This document shows positions 1 to 6,759 of a DNA stretch of 64,000 nt, piece by piece. Below the pieces are notes generated by a model. It ran no database searches. It was not told where the DNA came from and worked only from the letters and a program-made list of their open reading frames with translations. Location: NCBI GenBank assembly GCA_024235955.1, contig JACKLJ010000001.1, positions 310,001-374,000 of the forward strand, in the 5' to 3' direction. Both the position numbers and the translations under genes were made by a program. Origin of the DNA: Burkholderiaceae bacterium. Its GTDB lineage: Bacteria; Pseudomonadota; Gammaproteobacteria; Burkholderiales; Burkholderiaceae_C. Every line of letters begins with the position of its first letter. Within the stretch, counting starts at the first letter, position 1.

Positions 1-1
1 T

Positions 2-1045
2 TCATCCGGGGAAATTCTCCGGGATCTTGGCCTTGCCGCGGGCTTCGGCTGGACTGATGGTGTTGCGACGCACCAGATCGGTGAGGTTCTGGTCGAGCGT
101 CTGCATGCCCATGCTGTGGCCGGTCTGGATGGACGAGTACATCTGCGCCACCTTGGCTTCGCGGATCAGGTTGCGGATGGCGGGCGTGCCGAGCATGATC
201 TCGTGCGCGGCCACGCGGCCCGTGCCGTCCTTGAGCTTGCACAGCGTCTGGGAGATGACGGCCACCAGCGATTCCGACAACATGGCGCGCACCATTTCCT
301 TTTCCTCGGCCGGGAACACGTCGATGATGCGGTCGATGGTCTTGGCGGCCGACGAGGTGTGCAGCGTGCCGAACACCAGGTGGCCGGTTTCCGCGGCGGT
401 CATGGCCAGGCGGATGGTTTCCAGGTCGCGCATCTCGCCCACCAGGATGGCGTCCGGGTCTTCGCGCAGGGCCGAGCGCAGCGCGTTGGCGAAGCTCAGC
501 GTGTGCGGGCCGACTTCGCGCTGGTTGATCAGGCACTTCTTGGATTCGTGCACGAATTCGATCGGGTCTTCGACCGTCAGCACGTGGCCGTATTCGGATT
601 CGTTCAGGTGGTTGATCATGGCCGCGAGCGTGGTGGACTTGCCCGAGCCCGTGGGGCCCGTCACCAGCACCAGCCCGCGCGGCTTGAGCGCCAGCTCGCC
701 GAAGATCTTGGGGCAGTTGAGCTGCTCCAGCGTGAGGATCTTGCTGGGAATCGTGCGCAGCACGCCGGCGGCGCCGCGTTGCGTGTTGAAGGCGTTGACG
801 CGAAAGCGCGCCAGGCCCTCGATCTCGAACGAGAAATCCACCTCCAGGTGCTCTTCGTACACCTTGCGCTGGGAATCGTTCATGATGTCGTACAACATCG
901 CGAACACCTGCTTGTGTTCCAGCGGGTCGACGTTCAGGCGGCGCACGTCACCGTGCACCCGGATCATGGGCGGCAGGCCCGACGACAGGTGCAGGTCGGA
1001 CGCCTTGTTCTTGACGGAAAACGCCAGCAGTTGCGTGATATCCAC
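2..1045 (-). CDS. pilT: Type IV pilus retraction ATPase PilT
   Basis: Hexameric cytoplasmic ATPase that powers pilus retraction and twitching motility. The 347 residues match the usual PilT length. Visible motifs are the Walker A GPTGSGKST, the Asp-box and Walker B region around DPDAILVGEMRD, the His-box stretch TAAETGHLVFGTLHT, and the PilT-type AIRNLIREAK region near the C-terminus. The start is a GTG at 1045-1043, preceded on the minus strand by an AAGAGG ribosome-binding-like sequence. The gene is divergent from yggS across a 53-bp gap, an arrangement I recall as common in Burkholderiales. PilU, often next to PilT, would lie outside the window. Confidence 0.96.
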   Translation of the reverse strand: MDITQLLAFSVKNKASDLHLSSGLPPMIRVHGDVRRLNVDPLEHKQVFAMLYDIMNDSQRKVYEEHLEVDFSFEIEGLARFRVNAFNTQRGAAGVLRTIPSKILTLEQLNCPKIFGELALKPRGLVLVTGPTGSGKSTTLAAMINHLNESEYGHVLTVEDPIEFVHESKKCLINQREVGPHTLSFANALRSALREDPDAILVGEMRDLETIRLAMTAAETGHLVFGTLHTSSAAKTIDRIIDVFPAEEKEMVRAMLSESLVAVISQTLCKLKDGTGRVAAHEIMLGTPAIRNLIREAKVAQMYSSIQTGHSMGMQTLDQNLTDLVRRNTISPAEARGKAKIPENFPG

Positions 1046-1098
1046 GGGGCCTCTTCGTTCTCGGTGAAGGTGGTTGCAGTTTGATACGCTGAGGCATT

Positions 1099-1797
1099 AT
1101 GACGACGATTGCCCAGAACCTGAAGCGCGTGCGTGAGCGGATTGCAACGGCGTGCCTGGAGGCCCACCGCAACGTGGAGGAAGTCACGCTGCTGGCCGTC
1201 TCCAAAACCTTCGGTCCGGAGGCGGTGCGCGCGGCCTGCGCGGCCGGGCAGCGGGCCTTCGGCGAGAACTACGTGCAGGAGGGCGTGGACAAGGTCGTCG
1301 CCCTCGCCGATCTGCCGGGCATCGAGTGGCATTGCATCGGCCCGCTGCAGAGCAACAAGACGCGGCCGGTGGCCGAGCATTTCGACTGGGTGCACACCAT
1401 CGATCGCCTGAAGATCGCCGAACGCCTGTCGGCCCAGCGGCCGGCCGGCTTGACGCCGCTCAACGTCTGTATCCAGGTGAACGTGGACGGCGGGGCCAAC
1501 AAGTCCGGCGTGGCGCCGCAGGAGGCGCTGGCGCTGGCGCGCGCCGTGGCGGGCCTGCCCAGGCTGCGCCTGCGCGGGCTTATGACCATCCCCGAGCCTG
1601 CTCCTGATTTTGCAGCTGCCTGCGCCCTCCACGCAAGGGCCAGAGCCATTTTTGACCAGTTGAATGCGGCCGGGCTGGGGCTGGACACGCTGTCGGCCGG
1701 CATGAGCGCCGATCTGGAGGCCGCCATCTCCGCCGGCAGCACCATGGTGCGGGTGGGCTCGGCCATCTTCGGTCAGCGCGAAAGGGTTGCAGCATGA
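1099..1797 (+). CDS. yggS: YggS-family PLP homeostasis protein
   Basis: Single-domain alanine-racemase-fold protein that binds pyridoxal phosphate without catalysing a known reaction and buffers cellular PLP. The PLP lysine lies in LLAVSKTF (Lys36). The GENYVQE, IGPLQSNK and GSTMVRVGSAIFG motifs are typical. At 232 residues it has normal family length. Codons about 168-186 coincide with a copy of the dispersed Comamonadaceae-type repeat (1600-1655), yet the reading frame and the length of this helix appear unchanged. It overlaps the arginase start by ATGA, so the two are probably co-translated. Confidence 0.95.
   Translation: MTTIAQNLKRVRERIATACLEAHRNVEEVTLLAVSKTFGPEAVRAACAAGQRAFGENYVQEGVDKVVALADLPGIEWHCIGPLQSNKTRPVAEHFDWVHTIDRLKIAERLSAQRPAGLTPLNVCIQVNVDGGANKSGVAPQEALALARAVAGLPRLRLRGLMTIPEPAPDFAAACALHARARAIFDQLNAAGLGLDTLSAGMSADLEAAISAGSTMVRVGSAIFGQRERVAA
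1600..1655 (+). repeat. Dispersed ~55-bp repeat, copy inside yggS
   Basis: It matches the intergenic copy at 59358-59414 (opposite strand) over CTGCCTGCGCCC, CCACGCAAGGGC and AGCC with few changes. It lies in frame within yggS. Confidence 0.7.
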
Positions 1798-2726
1798 GCA
1801 AGCTGCGCGCGGCCGGGGTGGCGCTGATCGGCGCGCCCACCGACGTCGGCGCCAGCGTGCGCGGTGCCAGCATGGGCCCGGAGGCGCTGCGCGTGGCCGG
1901 CATCGCCCGGGCGCTGCGGGGTCAGGGCGTCGATGTGCTGGACACCGGCAACCTGGTCGGGCCGGACAACCCCTGGCAGCATCCGGAAGGCGGCTTCCGG
2001 CACCTGGCCGAGGTGGTTGCCTGGAACCGCGTGGTGCATGAGGCCGTGGCGGCGCAACTGGGGGCAGGGCGGCTGCCGGTGCTGCTGGGCGGCGACCATT
2101 GCCTGGCCATCGGGTCCATCTCGGCCGTGGCGCGGCAGGTACGGGCGCAGGGGCGCAAGCTGCGCGTGCTGTGGCTCGATGCGCACGCCGACTTCAACAC
2201 CGCGGCACTCACACCCACGGGCAATCTGCACGGCATGCCGGTGGCCTGCCTGTTCGGCGACGGACCGGCCGAACTGGTGGAGCTGGGTGGCTTCAGCCCG
2301 CAGGATCCTGCCCTGCGCGCGCCGGAGCTGCGGCAGATCGGCATCCGCAGCGTCGATCCGGGCGAGAAACGCCTGGTGCGCGCGGCCGGCTTCCAGGTGT
2401 TCGACATGCGCGCCATCGACGAGCTGGGCATGCGCATCGTCATGGAGCGCGCGCTGGAAGGTATGGACGAGACCACGCACCTGCACGTGAGCCTGGACGT
2501 CGATTTCCTCGACCCCGACATCGCACCGGGCGTCGGCACCACCGAGCGTGGCGGTCCCAGCTACCGCGAGGCGCAGCTGTGCATGGAGATGCTGGCCGAC
2601 ACCGGGCGCCTCGGCTCGCTCGACGTCGTCGAACTCAATCCGGCCTACGACGTGCGCAACCGCACCGCCGAGCTGGCCGTCGATCTGGCCGAAAGCCTGT
2701 TCGGCAAGAGCACGCTGATGCGCTGA
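1794..2726 (+). CDS. rocF: Arginase
   Basis: Binuclear manganese hydrolase expected to convert L-arginine to L-ornithine and urea. Metal-ligand motifs are all present: GGDHCLAIGS, DAHADFNT, and SLDVDFLDPDIAPGVGT. The 310 residues match bacterial arginases rather than longer agmatinases, and the LHGMPVA stretch is arginase-like. Agmatinase or formimidoglutamase activity cannot be fully excluded. The ATG overlaps the yggS stop (ATGA), which suggests translational coupling. No ornithine-using gene is adjacent. Confidence 0.92.
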   Translation: MSKLRAAGVALIGAPTDVGASVRGASMGPEALRVAGIARALRGQGVDVLDTGNLVGPDNPWQHPEGGFRHLAEVVAWNRVVHEAVAAQLGAGRLPVLLGGDHCLAIGSISAVARQVRAQGRKLRVLWLDAHADFNTAALTPTGNLHGMPVACLFGDGPAELVELGGFSPQDPALRAPELRQIGIRSVDPGEKRLVRAAGFQVFDMRAIDELGMRIVMERALEGMDETTHLHVSLDVDFLDPDIAPGVGTTERGGPSYREAQLCMEMLADTGRLGSLDVVELNPAYDVRNRTAELAVDLAESLFGKSTLMR

Positions 2727-3037
2727 CCGGCCTGGAACGCCCCTCATGCGGGGTATGGTTTCATGCTCGCCTGATGCGCATGGCATGTGTGCACGAAAGA
2801 GGGCCGGGCTCGACGATGGCCTGATCTGGCCTGATTCGGTTGCTCCAAACCTAGTAGCAATTGGCCGCCGAAGCACGTGCCGCTAGTGCGAAAGACATAC
2901 CCCGAATAGGGGGTGGAGCTAGCACTTTCTGTCTTGAATTCCAAGCTCAATTCGTAATAATCCGTAGCGAAGAACAACTTTGTCACGCCCCGGGGCAAGG
3001 TCAAAAAACAACAAACGGGGAAACGGGAGAAAGAGTC
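2727..3037. other. Intergenic leader of the exopolysaccharide operon
   Basis: This 311-bp gene-free stretch separates arginase from the glycan locus. It holds an ACCCC-N5-GGGGGT inverted repeat (2899-2914). Just downstream is a weak sigma70-like pair, TTGAAT at 2934 and TAATAA at 2955, with a short 15-bp spacer. A GGGAGAAAGAG ribosome-binding region precedes the first ATG. No convincing small ORF or terminator was seen. Confidence 0.5.
2899..2914. promoter_or_regulatory. ACCCC-N5-GGGGGT inverted repeat, candidate operator
   Basis: A near-perfect 16-bp palindrome with GC arms around GAATA, about 140 bp upstream of the first gene of the glycan locus and just upstream of a candidate promoter. 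The position suits an activator site. The cognate regulator is not in this window. Confidence 0.4.
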
Positions 3038-3328
3038 ATGCACACACATGCGCCTTTGCGTCGCTGCGCGGAAGCAGCTGAACTCCGACCTGAACTGCAG
3101 GCCTACTGCAGCCAGTTCGGCACCGTCGAACGGCTCGACGTCCTGACCGCGGCACACCACGGCGAGCGAGAAGCGATCTGCTTTCTGCGCATGGGGTCCG
3201 AGGCGCGCCAGCAGCAGCTGATGCAGAACCTCGGCGCGGACCGCGTGGGCGAATGGCTGGTGTTCGTCACCGGCCTGGACACCGGTCTCTCCAGCACCCT
3301 GCTGCACGGCGCACCCCGCGTCTCCTGA
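3038..3328 (+). CDS. Small RRM-like protein of unknown function
   Basis: I do not recognise this 96-residue protein with certainty. The start at 3038 is chosen for the GGGAGAAAGAG sequence just upstream; longer in-frame starts have no such site. The segment YCSQFGTVERLDVL followed by EAICFLRM resembles the beta1-helix-beta2/beta3 pattern of RNA-recognition-motif folds, but this is weak. There is no signal peptide or membrane segment, so it should be cytoplasmic. It is the first gene of the wecB-nfrB-nfrA run, 74 bp before the epimerase, and could act post-transcriptionally on the operon. Confidence 0.7.
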   Translation: MHTHAPLRRCAEAAELRPELQAYCSQFGTVERLDVLTAAHHGEREAICFLRMGSEARQQQLMQNLGADRVGEWLVFVTGLDTGLSSTLLHGAPRVS

Positions 3329-3402
3329 TCGCGCAGGCCCTGCCGGGCCTTTCGGCCGGCAGCGGCCGCGCGGACCGTCTTTCTCAAGAGCTGGGTTCGA
3401 GC

Positions 3403-4533
3403 ATGGAATCGATTCTCATTGTCTCCGGCACACGTCCCGAGATCATCAAACTGGCACCGCTCTACCATGAGCTGAAGCGCCAGCCGTGGGCCCGCGTCGT
3501 CTGGCTGCACACCGGCCAGCATGCGCAGATGGCCGAGCAGATCATGGGCAGTTTCGACATCCGCCCCGATCTCACGCTGGTGCGCCAGGGCGATTCGCTG
3601 CTGGATTTCAGCCTGGGTTGCCGCGCGCAGCTGGAAGCCGTGCTGACGGGCGAGCGCTGGTCCACGGTGGTGGTCCAGGGCGACACCGAAAGCGCCTTCC
3701 AGGGCGCCCTGGCAGCCTTCTACAACGGTGTGCCCGTCGCGCACGTCGAAGCGGGCCTGCGCACCTACAACCTGCGGCGGCCGTTTCCGGAGGAGGGGCT
3801 GCGTCAGATGATCGGGCGCATCACCCGCTTCCACTTCGCGCCCACCGCGCGCTCGCGCGACGCCTTGCTTTCCGAAGGTGTGTCCAAGCAGCGTATCTGG
3901 GTGACGGGCAACACAGTGGTGGATGCACAGCAGTGGGCCTGCGAGCACCGCGGCATCCATCGCCGCGCGAGCGGGCGCGGCCACATGCTGGTGACCATGC
4001 ACCGGCGCGAGAACTGGGGCCAGGACGTGGAACAGGTGTGCCGCGCCATCGCGCAGATCGCGCGCCAGCACCCGGAACTGGACGTGCTGTTCCCGGTACA
4101 CCTGAACCCGGTGGTGCGTGGCCCCGTGCACGAGCTGCTGGTCGACCTGCCCAACGTCAGGCTCACGGCGCCGTTCGACTACCTGGAAATGCAGCAGGCA
4201 CTGGCCGACGCCTGGATCGTGCTCACCGATTCCGGCGGCTTGCAGGAAGAGGCGCCCACCTTCGGTGTGCCTCTGCTGGTGCTGCGCGAGGAAACCGAAA
4301 GGCCCGAGGCGCTGGAAGCCGGCTGCGCGGGCATCGTGGGCACTTCCACCGACGCCATCGTCGCGCACGTCAACCGCCTGTGGAACGACCCGGCCGAGTT
4401 CCGTCGCATGCAGCGCGCCGGCAACCCTTTCGGCGACGGCACTGCATCGCGACAGATTGTCCGCCATCTGGCTGCTGAACTCGGTGTTGGCCATTCCTCC
4501 GCTGTCAGGGAGCAGGCGGATGTGGTGGCTTGA
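3403..4533 (+). CDS. wecB: UDP-N-acetylglucosamine 2-epimerase (non-hydrolysing)
   Basis: Interconverts UDP-GlcNAc and UDP-ManNAc in the cytoplasm, supplying the sugar donor for the adjacent NfrB-like synthase. Motifs seen are SGTRPE at the N-terminus, VQGDTES, HVEAGLRT, EEGLRQMIGR, MHRREN and TDSGGLQEE, which carry the substrate and catalytic acidic residues of the WecB family. The ATG at 3403 gives 376 residues, the normal length; upstream in-frame starts would add a non-conserved extension. It overlaps nfrB by 14 bp. A dedicated epimerase inside an nfr operon implies the exported polymer contains ManNAc or a derivative. Confidence 0.92.
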   Translation: MESILIVSGTRPEIIKLAPLYHELKRQPWARVVWLHTGQHAQMAEQIMGSFDIRPDLTLVRQGDSLLDFSLGCRAQLEAVLTGERWSTVVVQGDTESAFQGALAAFYNGVPVAHVEAGLRTYNLRRPFPEEGLRQMIGRITRFHFAPTARSRDALLSEGVSKQRIWVTGNTVVDAQQWACEHRGIHRRASGRGHMLVTMHRRENWGQDVEQVCRAIAQIARQHPELDVLFPVHLNPVVRGPVHELLVDLPNVRLTAPFDYLEMQQALADAWIVLTDSGGLQEEAPTFGVPLLVLREETERPEALEAGCAGIVGTSTDAIVAHVNRLWNDPAEFRRMQRAGNPFGDGTASRQIVRHLAAELGVGHSSAVREQADVVA

Positions 4534-6757
4534 TTACGTCTCCACATACCTCTACGGTCTGAAGACCGTAGCGCTGGTGCTGGCCCTGATCATCTGCATC
4601 AGCGGCCTGGACGACCTGTTCATCGACATCGTCTACTGGGGCCGTCGCGTCTGGCGGCGCTGGACGGTGTACCGGCACCACGACCGCATGGAGCCCGACC
4701 AACTGCTCGACCAGGACGAGAAGCCGCTGGCCATCATGGTGCCTGCCTGGCAGGAGCATGGCGTGATCGACCGCATGGCCGAACTGGCCGCGAGCACGCT
4801 GGATTACGAGAACTACCACATCTTCGTCGGCACCTACCCCAACGACCCCGAGACGCAGTCGGATGTCCAGAAGGTCTGCGCGCGCTTTCCCAACGTGCAC
4901 AAGGTCGTGGGCGCGCGTGACGGCCCCACCAGCAAGGCCGATTGCCTCAACAACGTGCTGGACGCCATTCTGCAGTTCGAGGAGCGCGCGGGCATCCAGT
5001 TCGAGGGCTTCATCCTGCACGATTCGGAAGACGTGCTGTGCCCCATGGAGCTGCGCCTGTTCAACCATCTGGTCGGGCGCAAGGACCTGATCCAGTTGCC
5101 GGTGTACCCGCTGCCGCGTCCGTGGAACGACTTCACCAGTGGCCACTATCTGGACGAGTTCGCCGAGTCGCACGGCAAGGACATCCTGGTGCGCGAGGCG
5201 CTGGTCGGCCAGGTGCCCAGCGCTGGTGTTGGCACCTGCTTCAGTCGCAAGGCCGTGATGGCCCTTCTGACCCACGGGTGCGGCATCGCCTTCGACGTCA
5301 AGAGCCTCACCGAGGACTACGACATCGGGCTGCGTCTCAAGAGCATGGGCATGGAGGAAACGTTCGTACGGTTCCCCATGAACCCACGAGGGTTGGCTGG
5401 CCGGTCGGAATCCACCAGCGGCTTCGGTCACAGCGCGCGCGAAGCCAGCACGGTGTGCGTGCGCGAGTACTTCCCTTCGGTGACGCGGGCAGCCATCCGC
5501 CAGAAGTCGCGCTGGATCATCGGCATCATCTACCAGGGCTTCAAGACCATGGGCTGGTCCAAGCACTGGGGGCTCAACTACTTCCTCTGGCGCGACCGCA
5601 AGGGCGTCATCACCAACTTCGCCGGCCTGCTGGCCACGTTGCTGCTGCTGCAATTGCTGGGCGTGTGGGTGTACCAGCGCGCGGTGCCCGACAGCTACAA
5701 GTTCCTCTCGATCTTCGAGGACAGCCGCTGGCTGGGCGTGCTGCTGGTGCTCAACCTCGCGCTGCTGGGCAACCGGGCGCTGCAGCGCATCTACTTCGTT
5801 TCCAGCTACTACGGGGTCTGGCAGGGGGTGCTCTCGGTGCCGCGCCTGGCCTGGGGCAACGTGATCAATTTCTTTGCCAACTGGCGCGCGCTGATGCAGA
5901 CGTTGCGCGCCCAGGACGTCCGGCGCATCGCCTGGGCCAAGACCGACCACGACTTTCCCACACTGGGCGAGGACCACGGCATACGCGAGCCGCTGGGCCA
6001 GATCCTCGTCGCCCAATCGGCGCTGACCCAGGAGCAACTTGACGAGGCACTGGCACGTCCTGTGCGCGGCCTGCGGCTGGGGGCCCTGCTGGTGCACCGG
6101 GGGCTCGTGACGCCGGAGCAACTGGCCGCTGCGGTGGCGGCGCAGTGCCGGGCCGAATGGGAGCGCTTCGACAGCCGGCGCGTGCCCGCAGACCTCATCG
6201 ACGCCGTGCCCGATGCTGTCGCCCTGCACTACGCCGTGCTGCCCGTCCGGCTGGAGGACGACAAGCTGGTGCTCGGTTGCGAGTCTTACCTAGATCCCGT
6301 GTCGCTGGCCGCCATTTCCCGCAAGCTGGACCGCAACGTGCGCTACGTGATCGTGCCCAAGGGGCAGGTGACGATCGGCCTGCGGCTCTGGTACGGTGAC
6401 TCGGAAGACCGGCAGGTGCAGGACGAGTTCGAGGCGGCGGCGCGCAAGACAGGCCTGTCGCCGCAGGCGGCCGACCTGATGTGGAATGTCTACGTAGGCG
6501 GCCAGTTGATACTGGGCGACATCCTGTGCGCGCTGGGCCGCATTGATCCGGCCGCACTGAACTCGGTGCTGATCCAACGCGCCAAGGACCACACCAGGCT
6601 GGGCGAGTTCATGGTTTCCCGCGGGCTGCTGGCCCAGGCCGCACTGGATGAGGCGCTCGCGCTGCAGCAGGAGCTGCAACTGTCCATGCGTGAGTTGCTG
6701 CGCAGCACGTCGTTGTGGCGCCGCGTGGGTAGCGGGCCGCTGGCCACGGAAGCCTGA
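4520..6757 (+). CDS. nfrB: NfrB-like inner-membrane glycosyltransferase with MshEN domains
   Basis: Processive-type family 2 glycosyltransferase of the inner membrane, homologous to the N4 adsorption protein NfrB. Starting at ATG 4520 it has 745 residues, about the length I recall for E. coli NfrB. An N-terminal membrane helix (about residues 13-35) precedes the catalytic domain, which has DSED (168-171), TED (264-266) and the QxxRW motif QKSRW (328-332). Further membrane helices follow at about 365-440. The C-terminal ~250 residues carry two MshEN-like c-di-GMP modules, each with tandem RLGxxL-type motifs; the best are at Arg519 and Arg693. Synthesis is therefore probably gated by c-di-GMP. 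Confidence 0.9.
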   Translation: MWWLDYVSTYLYGLKTVALVLALIICISGLDDLFIDIVYWGRRVWRRWTVYRHHDRMEPDQLLDQDEKPLAIMVPAWQEHGVIDRMAELAASTLDYENYHIFVGTYPNDPETQSDVQKVCARFPNVHKVVGARDGPTSKADCLNNVLDAILQFEERAGIQFEGFILHDSEDVLCPMELRLFNHLVGRKDLIQLPVYPLPRPWNDFTSGHYLDEFAESHGKDILVREALVGQVPSAGVGTCFSRKAVMALLTHGCGIAFDVKSLTEDYDIGLRLKSMGMEETFVRFPMNPRGLAGRSESTSGFGHSAREASTVCVREYFPSVTRAAIRQKSRWIIGIIYQGFKTMGWSKHWGLNYFLWRDRKGVITNFAGLLATLLLLQLLGVWVYQRAVPDSYKFLSIFEDSRWLGVLLVLNLALLGNRALQRIYFVSSYYGVWQGVLSVPRLAWGNVINFFANWRALMQTLRAQDVRRIAWAKTDHDFPTLGEDHGIREPLGQILVAQSALTQEQLDEALARPVRGLRLGALLVHRGLVTPEQLAAAVAAQCRAEWERFDSRRVPADLIDAVPDAVALHYAVLPVRLEDDKLVLGCESYLDPVSLAAISRKLDRNVRYVIVPKGQVTIGLRLWYGDSEDRQVQDEFEAAARKTGLSPQAADLMWNVYVGGQLILGDILCALGRIDPAALNSVLIQRAKDHTRLGEFMVSRGLLAQAALDEALALQQELQLSMRELLRSTSLWRRVGSGPLATEA

Positions 6758-6759
6758 GC

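Noticed and set aside
2834..2880. Sequence around GTAGCAATTGG considered as another copy of the dispersed repeat
   Set aside because: It lacks the CTGCCTGCGCCC core and the GGGC...GGCC half, so the resemblance is only a few bases.
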